Origin: Gnetum montanum
Taxonomy: Eukaryota > Streptophyta > Gnetopsida > Gnetales > Gnetaceae
Length of the DNA stretch: 64,000 nucleotides
NCBI GenBank assembly: GCA_015680685.1
Contig: MNCI01028760.1
Span: forward strand, 108,748-172,747
Direction of reading: 5' to 3'
In this document: in pieces, positions 11,290 to 23,904 of the stretch
Layout: every line of letters starts with the position of its first letter
Position numbering within the stretch: the stretch's first letter is position 1
Program-made: the position numbers and the translations under genes
The notes under the pieces: model-generated
Seen by the model: only the letters and a program-made list of their open reading frames with translations
What the model was told of the DNA's origin: nothing
Database searches by the model: none

Positions 11290-14200
11290 ATCTAGTCTAA
11301 ACTGAGCCTGAGGTGGTGCTAGACCTCCTCTATTGTGATGTCCATCCAACACCTGTGGCTTGGTTCAGTGTCCACAACAGCTCTCTCCCTTTCGGCGGTT
11401 GTCCACCTTGGTGGTCCCAGGGAAAAGGAGATGGTTGCGGTCTCTCCTGTGGAAATATCCACTTTTAGATTAGAAGATTCTATAACCTTTACCTACTCTC
11501 TTAAATTGGCATAGGCCTTAGAAGCATTGATGGCATTTAAGAATGCTTCATATGTAAATGCCTCCACAGCAGCGTCCCTGTACAATTTACAATGGGTGGA
11601 ATTTTCTTGTTTATACGTGTGTTTATGGTTTCTTTGGGACTACCCCCATTGGTAAAACTTGGCACTGAAGTCTTTCAGATCCTGACACTTATGGGCTAGC
11701 AAGTGCATTTGCATCTACTGTTCGATTACCTCGTGAGTGGCTTCAACATTCTGACATACGATAGTCCAAAATCTGGTGTAGTCTATTACAGTCGTGTGCC
11801 AGTTCTCATTATTAGTGTCACATGCTATGAGCAACTCATTCTTCAACCTGAGATCCTCCACTTTAGTGACTAGGTCATCCTCTCTTTTCTCGACCCTTTA
11901 AACCCATTTCCACAAGTCCTCATTGATGCGCTTATACTTCCAAACGGAGCATTCCAAGTGAAAAATGCATTTGCAAGCCTTGTCGTACATGCGACGAGAT
12001 ACCTTAATCACTTCAAGTAGGAATGTAGACACGACACTGACCATCAAAGGTCGTGCCGAGTCCCATTTGAGCTGAGAGGCTACCATGACACAAAGAGTGT
12101 AACAATCACGTTAGCATAGCAAGATTAGCAAATTCAAAAAACTCTAGCATAACAATATGAAAACATCTAATACTACTACTTACCAGCGTCAAGGTTTGCT
12201 TGCTGAAGGTGGTTGATCATGTCATCAACGATTCCCTGCACGAATGTAAGTTTGTTAGGGATCTCGGCCCATGACTCTGCACAAGTCGGAGCGGGTCCTA
12301 TAGCATCAACAGTAGTGCTTGTTACATGACTAAACATATCAGTAATGGTCGAAAAGAGGCTATGACAAGGTAGAAATATTGTCTAATTCACCAATGTCTG
12401 ATTGTGGTCTCCCTTCTTACTGATGCAAGATGATGGTGGTAGCCTTGGCAGAAGGCCCTGCTGAGTCTACACAAGCCTCTTCTTCATGCGTTGGTGCCTT
12501 TCCTTTGGAAAGACCAGTGTTCCTTTTATTTAAGGGAGACTCTACTTTGTCTCCAAAAGTAGGAGGATTCTACCTAATGACAACAGCCCCTACCTTAGTG
12601 ACAGGAGCTTCTATATTCTTGACCAGGGCCCTTTCTTCCAGGACTGGAACCACTGTATCTTTATTTTTCACCCCCACCTTAGGGGCTAACACTTCCTCAT
12701 CACCTTCTTCTTCTTCTTCTTCCTCTACTAGCAAAGAAGCATGTTTGCATTAGTACAAAACAAGTTAGCTCAAAGTAGGTGCTACACTATGTAACATCAC
12801 CTAGCATAGCATAGCATAGCATAGCATAGCATAGCAGATAATAACAAAGTAAGCATTAGATAAAAAAATGTTTACCAATGGGGGGTTGCATCCTTTTAAG
12901 TTTAAGCTATAGTCTTTGCCCCTCATATTCCTCCATGAGAAGGGTTGGTCTGGAAATCTGAGGCCTCTTCCGCTGTAACTTCTTGGGCACATTCTTAGCT
13001 ATGAGATGTTTCCCCTATAACACACTACTGGCTACATTAGGAGATGTTTCTACTATGTTTTCCTAACCATAAATATTGCGAGCCACCCGATCCTTAGTCC
13101 TCACAGACAACGACTTCCCACCTATTTATGGGAGATCTTGGGTTTGGATGGTTTGGAGGATCTGGTGAATCCATGGTCTGGAAATCTAGTTGCAATTTTG
13201 CATGACCTAGACTCCATTCTTGTGAACCAACAAAAACTCCACGAAGTGCTTCAGATAGCCTATGTGAAAGGAATAATGTATGTTGGAATGGAACTCCGAT
13301 TTCTGGCGGAGTCCCAAAATTTCATCTTGCAAGCCTTTACATAGAAAGCTGGCCTAGTTGTAGTAGGCCCCCTCTTCCATGATCTTATGCATTATCTAGG
13401 CCTACTCAAGCCCCAAGACCTTCCATTGGATAAGTAGCTAGGGGAACATGTGAGCATGGAAGATAGGGTAGATCTCCTTGGCAAGCCCGTCTTTAAGGTT
13501 CTTCATGGGGAGCCCTTTTTGCTCCTTAGCAATCCCTAGCCACTCCTAAATATCCTTATTCTATAGGGTTAGCTCCTTCTTGCCCTTCAACCCTATGAGA
13601 ATGTCGTTGGTAGGGACACCGAACAAGTTTGCAAACAGCTGGTCATTGATTGCAATGACCACTTGCATGCCTCATATGTGCATGCGGAAGCGGCCCACCT
13701 TTTCAGAAAAGGAGTTAACTAGGAAGAGAATATCGGTGGTAGGAACACTTAGATTTAGGGCCAGGAATAGATCCATAAGTCCAGCCTTTTTGAGATTTTG
13801 GACCAAGGAGTCCGAAGCCGCATGATTTATCCAGCATTGGCTCGGTTCTACTTCATCATATTTGAAGTAAATCATTGCCCCCTGTGTCTCAGTAGTTATC
13901 ATCATCACCTCCTAGGGCTTCTTCACCCCTACAATAGTTTTTGCAAAACTTTTTAGCATAAAAACATAGAAAGTACAAAGATTACAAAGACACTTAAGAA
14001 TGCGACACTTATAGTTTGGCCTACTGGGCCAATACGATAATGGGAATGCTGGAAGTTCAACCAGAACTTGTTCAACCGTGATCAGTTTGAAGGATTCTAT
14101 CCACTCCTCATCCAGCCAATCCTTCCCCTTGCACTAATCATAGGGAATAAAATATATGCCTAGGTAGGTATGGTATTCACCCCTGCATTAACCAACCATG

Positions 14201-14790
14201 CCTGCCTGTAGGTTCTCAGTAGAAGAGAACTACTGTAGGGCTATCTGTGCTGTAGCCAGCAGACTTGGTCAATCATGAACTTTATCCTTGTTGATGAAGA
14301 ACCTGGTAGCAAATGCACACTATTAGCATTTGGCCAATATGGCCAACATCACACAAACACAATGAAACAAGGCTGCAAAACTCACCCACCAGCACAGTAG
14401 ATAGTTCCCTATGGATTCTGGAAGCACGTTGTCATAAAACGTACGAGGAATACTATGTTGTAACAGTGGTAGTAGCTATATTCAGGCATCTCCCAAATCC
14501 AAGCCAAACACCTTAACCCTGTTGGGCATTGACTAGATCCTTCTCCCTTCCTGCTCATAATTTCCCCATTAGTTAGAAACCTTAGAATACCTCAACTTTC
14601 CCAAGGTAATATGGCTTCTATTATGCCATCCACCTCCTTCTCCTCTAAGAATGACCAAAAAATCATACTAAGTGGTGAAGGAGGAATTGTAGGAAGCCTT
14701 GTGTCCCTTTCCTGAACTAGACCCCCCACTCTCCCATACGTATATAGGGAGGAGGCACATTGGCCATATGTTTTCTCATATGACACAGGA
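11290..14790 (-). pseudogene. Antisense multi-exon gene of element A
   Basis: Minus-strand gene homologous to those in B and C, more decayed. Exons recognised from 5' to 3': about 14790-14391 (phosphatase-like exon, ending FQNP, a stop, GTIY, then a GT donor); about 14283-13990 (ends near DWLDEEW); about 13900-12880 (AGLMDLFLA, LVNSFSEK; donor GGTAAAC); about 12745-12430 (glutamate-rich); about 12300-12190 (WAEIPNKLTF, donor GTAAGT); about 12075-11310 (LKWDSARP, LWKWV, PPRWTT). The first exon is not identified. Function is unknown; it sits head-to-head with pol and tail-to-tail with gag-pro. Stops at CAG/TGG positions show it is no longer functional. The conserved splice sites argue that it was once expressed as its own mRNA. 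Confidence 0.7.
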
Positions 14791-15825
14791 TCCCTCTAAT
14801 TTCTAAAACAATCAGGATTGGCCTTAGCCCCATCTTGCACAATGCAACCAGTAAGTGTTAGCATCATGTCTAAGTGTAATACACATGCAACATAGCAATA
14901 CTTAGCAGTCCACACATATAGCATAGCATAACCCTCTTCCCACGTGTAGTGTAGCAAGAACATGATAGCAGTAGGATAGCAAAAAAAGGCCTAGCGTAGA
15001 AATAGAGTAATTAACCCTAGCAAGGAAATTAGCAATATGCCCCAATAGAACACGTGTCATACTGTCGCATCATCGATGACCCAACCCTCCTAAGGATCCT
15101 ACGTCATGCCATTCGAAAGCCAAGTAACTTAAACTGTCTAAACCCCTATGGTTATGATAACCACAGTGGTGGTGGTTTAAGCAACCTTGCATGCAATGAT
15201 GGCATAACGTTTATGCACTCGCCGTAGTCGAAATGGCAGCAGCAGCGATGCAAAGGCCAAAACAACATGATAACAAAAAAAAAATGGCTAAAACTAGGAT
15301 GAAAAATGAAGGCAGAGAACAACAAAAGAAAAAAATGATAACAGAATTATGAAAAATAGAGGAAGCATGGTAGCCTACTGGGTCAATGGTGTGTCCTTCC
15401 ACACTATGATGCATGCTTATGTCACGTGCCCTAGGGTTTGCTTCACCTTCTCAACCTTTTCAAGTGCCAAATTTGTGCATTCTGTCTTCAGAGCCATTGT
15501 CCTACTTGCAAACTTTTCCTCATTGCTACATAGAAAACCACCTTGCTCACTATTAGCACAATCACTCTGAAATCTCCTTGTGCTCTGAATATGGGATCTA
15601 CGCTCTTACGGTGAGAATGGCAAGCTTACCAGGGTTTAATCCCTATTTATGGTCGTAATGGTAAAAAGGGAAACTTGCCACTCTCTCCATTTAATGTGGA
15701 GCACATTGTACAACGTATCATGCTCACCATGACATCATAGCAATGTTAGCATTAAAACCTTAACATGCTTCAAGCTAACGACTTGATTTCCTGAAAAAAT
15801 GAAAAAATATATTTTCAATTATCAT
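14791..15825. other. Non-coding region upstream of the A antisense gene and pol
   Basis: This is where a promoter for the antisense gene, and possibly its first exon, should lie by comparison with C (43052) and B (50951). I see scattered gcatagcata words (about 14920-14990) but no convincing ORF. Confidence 0.45.
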
Positions 15826-16141
15826 GGTCCAGAAAGACCTTAAACTAGCAATCGTAGCATAGTTGCACATTTACCAATCTGGAAAGACCTTAAACTAGAA
15901 ATTGTAGCATAGTTTCACTTTTACCGGTCTGAAAAGACCTTAAACTAGCAAACCCTAGCATAGTTGTAACTTTCATGATCCAAAAAGACCTTAAACTAGC
16001 ATTTTTCAATCTTTTATATATTTGCAGTCTGCAATGACACTAAACTAGCAGCATCACATTTTCGCATCACCAGTTTTACATTTCCCATTTTAGCATCTCT
16101 TCATCTCCATGCCATAACGGTCTACCATGACTTTAAACTAG
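15826..16141 (+). repeat. Hairpin/TTAAACTAG cluster A2 (before pol)
   Basis: Six units upstream of the pol ATG. Best stems: GGTC-CAGAAA-GACC (15826-15839) and GGTCT-GAAA-AGACC (15926-15939, a 5-bp stem with a GNRA-type loop), each followed at once by TTAAACTAG. Others are decayed (GATC...GACC) or shorter (GTC-TGCAAT-GAC). Confidence 0.75.
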
Positions 16142-16258
16142 AAAAATTTTAATCTCTACATCATACATCTCATCATTGCTTTACAAGTTATACAAAATTG
16201 CTACCAAAAGGTGCCTCTTAACCAGGCTTTCATCTCATTTTGATAAGTTAAGCAGAAA

Positions 16259-19200
16259 ATGGAAATTCATCACAATCTCTCCACTCCTTTAGCCCTAGCA
16301 GGTCCACATGGCAAGCTCACGAGACAATTGAACCCAGACATAATCGACTGGGGGTCAACCACATCTAGCACCATAGCATCTTTAGAAGCATTCCCAGACT
16401 GGCCTAAGAATCTAGTCCAAACCCTAGATTTGAAGGTTAGGGATGTAACCGAGGACCCTCTTGTCAAGAAGCCTGTGACCATGTCCAAGGGGAAGGTAAA
16501 AATGTTAAAGCTTAGCTCCCTCCTAGACATGCATATCCATGAAAACGTAGCCAACATTTTGCAAGACAACATCAAAGTCTTCGCATGGTCATATAGTGAC
16601 ATGCCAGGTTTAGACCCACGGCTGATATAGCACAACATCGTCATAGACTCGCACATGAAGGAAATCAAGCAGAAGGCTCGAGAAGTCAAACCAGAAATTG
16701 CACTAGCTATAATGGATGAAATCACCAAGTTGTACCAAGATGTTTTCATCCACATAGTTGATTATTCAGAGTGGGTGTCCAACATTGTCATAGTTTTCAA
16801 GAAAATGGGGCGAATACAAATCTGCATAGAGTTCCAGGATCTTAATAAGGCAATAATCAAAGAAGATTTCCCACTTCCAAGCATCGATCAACTCATCGAC
16901 ATTATGGCTGGTCATGCTTTGTTATCCTTCATGAATGGTTTTTCCAGCTACAACCAAANCATGCTTTGTTATCCTTCATGAATGGTTTTTCCAGCTACAA
17001 CCAAATTCGCATCAACCCAAAGCACCAACTAATGACAACCTTCATGATCCCATGGGGGACCTTCTATTACATCATGATGCCTTTTGGGCTCAAGAACGCT
17101 GGAGAAACCTACCAGCGAGCCATGACTTACATCTTCAACGATTACATCCTAGAAACACTAAATGACTACGTGGATGATATAGTAGTCAAGTCCAAAGAGG
17201 CAGCTAATCATCAACGTGATCTAGGGGTAGTCCTTAAGTGTTTTCAAATGCACAACTTATGCCTTAATCCTGATAAGTGTGTCTTTGGTGTGAAAATCAG
17301 ACACATGTTAGGATTCATGGTATCAAAGACCAGAATATGGGTGGACCCTGACAAAGTCAAGGCCATTGTCAACTTGGGACCTCCTACAAACCTTAAAGAG
17401 TTACGTGGCTTACAAGGTAGGGTACAATTCATTCGAAGGTTTATAGCAAAGTTGACTAAAATGTTACACCCCATGCAACATATTTCAAAGAAAGGGGTTG
17501 ACTTCAAGTGGACAGCCCAGTGTCAACGAGCCTTCAATGACTTGAAGGAAGAGCTTTCGCACCTCCCAACTATGCATCCGTCACAAAGGGATAAGCCTTT
17601 CTTCATATACGTTGCCATCTCTGACACATCTATCGTAGCACTTCTATGTCAGAAACGAGATGACGAATCTGAGATACTAGTGTACTACCTGAGTCATGCA
17701 TTAATAGTGCATGAGGAAAAATACAACAAAGTAGAGAGGAATTTCCTTGCCTTAGTGTTTGCACTAAAAAAGTGAAGGCACTATCTATTTCGCAGTGTAG
17801 TCAACATCATTTGCAAAAGCAACATACTTTAGGCTATCACTAACAACCTGTATGAAAGAAGCAGGATAGCCCGATGGAAAGCAATAACCGCAGAGTTCAA
17901 CTTACACTATGTAATCCAATCGTCGACTAAGGGTCAAGCCATAGCAACATAACTTATGACCTCACCCATCGACGACCATGCAACCATAGATCTTGAATTC
18001 CCAGATGAACATGTTTGCACAATCAACATCATTCCATCGCACCTAGAAGCTACTCTACACTTCGATGGCGCTTCAACCATGTGAGGAGGAAGTGTAGTTT
18101 CCATCATTACATTCCCCTTTTGAGTAAATGCATCCATTTTCTTATCATTTTATGTTCTCCTACACCAATACTATGGCAGAGTACGAGGGGCTACTCAGAG
18201 GCCTCTCTACTGCCTAAACACTACAAATAAAACACCTGGCAATCTGCGATGATTTGCAACTAGTTGTGAATCAAATCACCGGGGTCTATGCCTGCAAAGC
18301 TACACACTTGCAACCCTACTGCAACATAGAAAAAAGCCCTCTGAAGCAATTTGCAACCATAGATGTGCAACACGTGCCATGCAACAAGAACACCGTGGCA
18401 GATGTCTTAGCCACCCTTGCATTAAACATTCCACCACACTTATACGCAAGTCTGCCAACCTCGATTGACAAATGTACTATGCTAATCACTCAGGTGGAAC
18501 ATGTGGTCTCTATTAGTGCTGTGGATACCCAGGAGTGGTACACTAACATTAAAGCCTACTTACAACATGGTGTACCCCCAAGTGGACTAACATCTTCTTA
18601 GAGAGATTTGATCTGCAAGCACACCAGGCAATATACGCTCATGGGGAATGATGCCTTGTGCCAATGTTCTTATGATGGGATATTATTGGCATGTGTGGGT
18701 TGGGAGTAGGCACAAAAGGTAGTTAATGAAGTGCATGAGGGGCTATGAAGTGGACACATAGCACCTAGTGCTATGGCTGCAAAAATTAGATGCCTAAGTA
18801 CTATTGGCCCCACATGGAGCGCGACTGCTTGACAAAAGTAAAGACGTGTGACATGTGCCAGAGATATGAAAATCTCATACACGTCTCACCTATGGACCTG
18901 CACCCAATGCAAATCATGTGGCCTTTCCAACGATGGGGATTAGACCTCATAGGATCCATTGTGCCTAAGTCCTCCCCAGGGCATAGCTTCATTATCACCG
19001 CCACTAAGTATTTTACTAAGTGGGTGGAAGCTATTCCCCTGAGGAAAATGATATCTCATAAAATCTACCATTTCATCCTAGATAACATTGTGACTAGGTT
19101 TGGGCTTCCAATGACTATTGTGACTGAAAATGAGCCACAATTTAGTAGTATGAAAACTTGAACCTTTTGCAAAAACCTAGGCATCAAGAAATCATTCTCC

Positions 19201-19776
19201 TTGCCATACTATCCGCAAGTGAATGGGTAGGCAAAGGCTAAAAATAATTCTATCATCAACTTGCTGAAGCGAATGCTTGGCAACAGCAAGAGGTGGTGGT
19301 ATGAGCAAATCCTCTATGTTCTCTGGGCCTACAGAATGACATGCAGAGCCACAACAAGTAAGACTCCTGACAGTCTTGTTTATGGATCTGAAGCTATGTT
19401 GCCTCTTGAGTTACAAGTACCATCACGCCGGATGATCCTCTCAGATGTTGTGAGCGAAGCCTAGAACAATGAGTCACAAATCATCGACCTCAACTCAGTA
19501 GGGAAGGAGTGTGCATAAACACTGAGATGCATAGAGTGCTACCAAAGAAAGCAACAGCAAAAACACCATGTAGACTTGCATCGATAGCCAATGCAGAAGG
19601 GAGACCTCATCCTCAAGGCCATCTGTGAGCATGTGAGAAAATTCTTAGCCAACTAGGAAGGCCCTTACATGGTCACCATAGCCTTCGGGAATGGAGCCTT
19701 CAAGCTAGTAGACATGGACGGTAACGAGTTCACCAACCTCATGAATCACTCGTACCTCAAGCCATACTACATCTAA
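16259..19776 (+). pseudogene. pol of element A: RT, RNase H, second RNase H, integrase
   Basis: It starts at an ATG near a conserved 'GPxGK' motif, as in B and C, and ends at the TAA after PYYI. RT (about 16680-17440): FQDLNKA, then MPFGLKNAGETYQR, with YVDD at 17167-17178. RNase H (about 17595-17830): YYLSHAL motif. Second, archaeal-type RNase H (about 18050-18430): FDGAS, then NKNTVADVLATLA. Integrase: zinc-binding region about 18725-18870, core with WGLDLIGS, C-terminal domain to 19776. Damage: stops (TAG at 16628), a 47-bp assembly shift at 16959, frame changes near 18120 and 18786. In the integrase core TDNG has become TENE and the catalytic Glu position reads Lys. The enzyme set would copy the RNA genome and integrate the DNA. 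Confidence 0.9.
16913..17005. other. Exact 46-bp duplication around a single N
   Basis: 16913-16958 and 16960-17005 are identical and separated by one N at 16959. It falls inside the RT gene and shifts the frame by 47. This is most simply two overlapping contig ends joined without merging. Confidence 0.9.
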
Positions 19777-19796
19777 AGCATGGCGGCACCCAAAAC

Positions 19797-20182
19797 CATT
19801 TGCTACGATGATAAAATAAAAATAGCAACGAGCAACATCTACTACGATGATAAACTGGCAACATCAACTAGCATCCGCAATGACATTAAACTAGTGACAT
19901 TGAGCAGCATCTGTAATGAAGTTAAACTAGCGGCATCGAGCATCATCCGCTATGATGATAAACTAACAATAGCAATAAGCAATGTCCACTACAACATTAA
20001 ACTAGCAGCAACCATTCGCTATGACATAAAAATGGCACAGCTAGTCCTCTATGACTATAAACTAGCATGGCACGTCTGCTATGCTATTATTCTGGCATGT
20101 ACGGTCTGTAGGGACCTTAAACCAGCATAGCGGTCCACTGGGCCTCCAAACTAGCACACGGTCTCCCAAGACCTTAAACTAG
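19797..20182 (+). repeat. Hairpin/TTAAACTAG cluster A3 (after pol)
   Basis: About eleven units. Strong stems: GGTC-TGTAGG-GACC (20103-20116), GGTCT-CCCA-AGACC (20160-20173) and GTC-CTCTAT-GAC (about 20044). ATC-CGCTAT-GAT (about 19949) pairs equally well. The first units keep one frame open and read as repeats of the type YDDKLA, so a peptide-coding role cannot be excluded. Confidence 0.7.
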
Positions 20183-21190
20183 GTTTGTGTCACATCCCTA
20201 GCATGCATCTACACCAAGTACACATCGAATGAGCATGCACAGTGCCGATGTGTGGGTGGGACGTTGTAGCTCCAAAACATGGTTCACGATACAATCAGAA
20301 CACAATATAGAATGCATGCGGCACCACCACCTTTGGCATCATGTTGATCCTCTTGAGATGTCGTATGGAATTGCACTAGCCCTCTGGACTTACCGTCACC
20401 ACGGCCCACCACCCTAACGGTAGTTCCTTGGACAATGCCTGTAGTTAGAGTTCTAGCAGTATTGTGGCTCAGCCATAATATTGTTACCCTCCAGCTCCCT
20501 GCCAATGCTTGGGCTCACACAACATTTAGCTATGTGGTAGCTAATCCCATAGCTGAACTAAGAATGCATGCCTTTGGTAGGGATTCCAAAGCATCCACAC
20601 AACAATTCCCGGCACCTTCGAGGCCAACTCCTCCATGCTGGTGCTACCAAGGCCACTGCTGGCCTTTCTTTTTTGGACACCATGCACTAGCATAGGTGTC
20701 CAAGAGCTTCAACAATGTCTACAACAAGCAAGACTCCTATCCTCACTTGGCATCTCGCTCTCTGTCACGCTTACAGGGTGCAACAAAGAGTGCAACTTAC
20801 CATAGCAGGAAATGCTACTGTGTCGCAAAGTGAGTGCCTCGACTAGCTTGGATACTTCAGGGTGCAAGTTCCATGACATGCATAAAGTAGCTTGCTACAT
20901 TGGAAGAATCTATAGGTAGGTTAAAATCCCACCCAGATGTAATGCATCTCATCCTGTGAAAGGAACACCTGCCTACAGAGGGTCAGAGACTAGCAAAGGT
21001 AAAGATGAAAATGTGAACATGTCCCTCATGAGCGCTCCAACGAGGGACTTTGCTAAACATCATCTTTACCCTTCTCTTGAACCTCCTTCCTCCTTGCTTC
21101 ACCCTTACACTCTCAAGTGCAGCCAAGCGATGTCCTAGTGATCACCAAGTGGCAACATTAGTGTCGCATCTTCCATGGTGTTTCGTTTTC
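20183..21190. other. 3' untranslated region of element A
   Basis: About 1 kb between cluster A3 and the polypurine tract. I see only short chance ORFs, and no recognisable domain or RNA gene. Confidence 0.5.
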
Positions 21191-21197
21191 TTTGTCA

Positions 21198-21238
21198 ACG
21201 TCTCTCGAGCCCATCCTCTAGATGTCAATAAAGAGGGA
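21198..21238 (+). other. Pre-LTR hairpin and polypurine tract of A
   Basis: ACGTCT (21198-21203) can pair with AGATGT (21220-21225, one wobble), followed by the polypurine tract AAAGAGGGA (21230-21238), four bases before the LTR start at 21243. B has the same arrangement with a different stem sequence. The tract primes plus-strand DNA synthesis in LTR retrotransposons. Confidence 0.65.
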
Positions 21239-21242
21239 CCAA

Positions 21243-21796
21243 TGAAACACCCCAAAATTCAAAGACATCCTTTCTTCACTAGGTCTTTGCAATTTGCACA
21301 GCGTTATGATAGTTCTTCAAGAGATGGATGCTTTGATTTTCGAACTATCCGCTTCAGTAAGTTTTCTAAGTTAAGAAGTTTCGCTATGCTACGCTACGCT
21401 ATGTAGCGTAGAAAACTTTAGAAGATGTTTGCAGAAGCACAATGCTATGCTATGATGTGCTACGCAGTGTAGCACAGTGTAGAAAAAGTTGGACAGTCAG
21501 TCCCCTCGCCTGACTCCAAGTCCTTCAGCAATGTCTCCTTCCATCAAAAAGCGATGAACTTGGCCAAAATTAGGTCATGTTTTCTGCTATGCTACGCTTA
21601 GCTACATGGCGTAGCGAGGCATAGCAATTTTTCAGAAATGATAGAAGGCATCTTGAAGGGTGGGATCAGTAAGTTCATAAGCTTCGTAGTGCAAAAGGCA
21701 AAGTTTGCAGATTGGTGACGTTTTTGCGACTAAGGATAGCTACTACGCTATGATACGCTACGTAGCATAGCATAGCATAGCAAATCAAGGACCAGC
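21243..21796 (+). mobile_element. 3' LTR of element A, first part
   Basis: Starts TGAAACACCCC and matches 4621 to about 5175 of the 5' LTR, including 'gactccaagtccttca' and the GCTACGCTA words. It is cut at 21796 by LTR D. Confidence 0.85.
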
Positions 21797-22735
21797 TGAA
21801 ACACCACAAAAAATTTTCTGCTAACACTTGAAGATAGAAATTAAGCTAAGTCATGTTGGTCCTTAGCATGACCAAGCTTGAAAGCCTCAAAATCGCATCA
21901 AACGAAGTCAAAGCAAGCAAGTAAAAGTTCCCTGGGACCCACATAAGACTACGATGACATCTGGCATCAAACTTAGCAAATTTTGAGCTCAAAATACTTG
22001 GTTTTCACTAAGTATGCATCCTGTACGCTGGCCTACACATGCCCAGCGTAAGGCCNCAGTGTTTCAGCGTAAATGCTATAGTGTTTCAGCGTAAATGCTA
22101 CAGTGTTTCAGCGTATACGCCCAGAGTATACGCCAGCATCCATCAGCGTATATGCCCAGTGTATACGCCCAGCGTCCACCCAAGTTCACACGCCTAGCAA
22201 GTCCAGCATATACGCCCAGCATATACGCTGGCCTGATGTAGCGTATACACCCAGCGTATACCATGTTTCTAAATTGTAAACGCCTGATCTATACGCCACG
22301 TGTCTCCCAGTCCAATTTTCCCGGTAACCCTACCCCTATAAATAGCCCAGTTTTCCGTAAATTCCATGGGGAAAAAATTTCTAACAGAGCAGACCCAGAG
22401 CAATTACGCTACAAACCAGAGCCTAAAACCCTCTACGCTGGAAGTCCTATACACCAAGCACAGTCTCTATGCTCCACCTACAGTGTCCCAACCGAGTCAT
22501 TCCTGCACACGCCGGGGCCTTTCATCCGCCTTGTGTCAAAGCCACAACTGCGTTTGGACCGGTGCACTTTATAATCAATTCTCAATACAAAACAGTTTAC
22601 ATTTTGCCTAGATTTATTGCAGTTTTCTTTGTTTTTTAGTTTACGTTTATGGGCTCATTTACATTATCGTGCTTGTTTACGGTTTACATTTAATGGGCAT
22701 TGTTTACGTATAACCCAACGTGTTGTAGCGGCAAA
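21797..22735 (+). mobile_element. LTR D (B-type) nested in the A 3' LTR
   Basis: Starts TGAAACACCAC. It matches the B LTR in its first 100 bp, in repeated GCGTATACGC words, in a TATAAATA box at 22337, and in the 'tccgccttgtgt' stretch near 22530. It runs into an N gap of 375 bp that could hold the missing LTR end. No internal element sequence is seen, so a solo LTR is likely. A single N at 22056 adjoins a 21-bp tandem repeat (cagtgtttcagcgtaaatgct). Confidence 0.75.
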
Positions 22736-23110
22736 NNNNNNNNNNNNNNNNNNNNNNNNNNNNNNNNNNNNNNNNNNNNNNNNNNNNNNNNNNNNNNNNN
22801 NNNNNNNNNNNNNNNNNNNNNNNNNNNNNNNNNNNNNNNNNNNNNNNNNNNNNNNNNNNNNNNNNNNNNNNNNNNNNNNNNNNNNNNNNNNNNNNNNNNN
22901 NNNNNNNNNNNNNNNNNNNNNNNNNNNNNNNNNNNNNNNNNNNNNNNNNNNNNNNNNNNNNNNNNNNNNNNNNNNNNNNNNNNNNNNNNNNNNNNNNNNN
23001 NNNNNNNNNNNNNNNNNNNNNNNNNNNNNNNNNNNNNNNNNNNNNNNNNNNNNNNNNNNNNNNNNNNNNNNNNNNNNNNNNNNNNNNNNNNNNNNNNNNN
23101 NNNNNNNNNN
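22736..23110. other. Assembly gap (375 N)
   Basis: Unsequenced. Any ORF drawn through it is meaningless. From alignment with LTR B (end of LTR) and LTR A it should hold the end of LTR D and about 100 bp of LTR A. Confidence 0.95.
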
Positions 23111-23559
23111 TTTAGAATGTCAAAATAGGAAGCTTACAATGCTTAAGGTTATAATTCTAACTTTTTTTTGTCAGCCAACCAGATTGTTAGCCGAACAGAT
23201 CACCAAGAAAATAGATTAGGGATTGAAAAGCTATTGAAAATGTCACCGAGCTAAAAATTAGTATGCCCGAGAGCACAAAAACTAGAGAGAGAGAGAGTTT
23301 AAGCATTGCTCATTGGGATATTTATAAGACCAAGGGCACACAAAAGATGTGGTTTGAACACCATGTGCCTTAGGCCTATGGTGACCTGTCTATGCTGCAT
23401 GTGCCTGCATGACCATTGGGCAAGCCTGCCACATTGTAATTACAATGCTACCACATTGTAATTACACTGTCAGAGCAATGGTGCAATTAGGTGAGGTGCA
23501 TTGATGTCGCATAATTTCTTTCCATGTTTTTCTATGCTTTGTAGTGTAGCATGTTTGAC
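23111..23559 (-). mobile_element. Inverted piece of the A 3' LTR
   Basis: The reverse complement matches 5300-5745 of the A 5' LTR, including TATAAATATCCC (minus strand, 23319-23326) and 'catcaatgcacctcaccta'. It is flanked by the N gap on the left and a single N (23560) on the right. Turned round, it fits the collinear order of the LTR. Confidence 0.85.
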
Positions 23560-23560
23560 N

Positions 23561-23904
23561 ATCGATTGTATCCATCTTGATAGAGCAAGGCTATAGCTTC
23601 GAAGCGGTGCATTTTTCTAACTACATTTTTTCATTATCTCCTGTTTACTACTACATTTTATATTTTTTTCTATTTCTTTTGCATTTAAGCATTACTTTGC
23701 ACTATCAATCTCATTTTCTTTAAATCACACATTGCAAAAGGTTATATAGACACCGACTAAGTCCCTTTCTAATCAACCAGGCCGTTTAGGGTGCCCCGTT
23801 TCCATCCCATCTAGCACAGCCCTCTTGCAGAGACGAGGTCAAGACCATCAATGGCTAACGGCCTGTTGGTGTTTTTCCAGCCATCTACGTTTTCAGTCAC
23901 TATA
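23561..23904 (+). mobile_element. 3' LTR of element A, last part
   Basis: Plus-strand match to 5905-6245 of the 5' LTR ('gtatccatcttgatagag', then 'cattatctcct'). It ends in 'cagtcactata', after which the right target duplication GGGCC begins. Confidence 0.85.

Larger units (their letters stand above)
4621..23904 (+). mobile_element. Element A: Tat-type Ty3/gypsy LTR retrotransposon
   Basis: A complete but decayed element on the plus strand, inserted in the 30-bp array. The 5-bp target duplication GGGCC lies at 4616-4620 and 23905-23909. The order is LTR, primer-binding site, leader, gag-pro, hairpin cluster, antisense spliced gene, hairpin cluster, RT-RNase H-second RNase H-integrase, hairpin cluster, polypurine tract, LTR. 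The second RNase H domain places it in the Tat lineage (established knowledge of Ty3/gypsy classification). The 3' LTR contains LTR D, an N gap and a misoriented piece. Stops and three pol frameshifts or assembly shifts make it non-functional as assembled. Confidence 0.9.

Noticed and set aside
19780-20130. Separate small protein gene after pol in A
   Set aside because: The reading follows cluster A3; in B the equivalent cluster is full of stops, so a coding role is not general. Kept only as an alternative for A3 and C3.
22617-23219. 200-codon ORF
   Set aside because: It runs through 375 undetermined bases.
23111-23559. A true inversion or a separate minus-strand element
   Set aside because: Both edges coincide with assembly gaps and the piece fits collinearly when turned, so misorientation is simpler.
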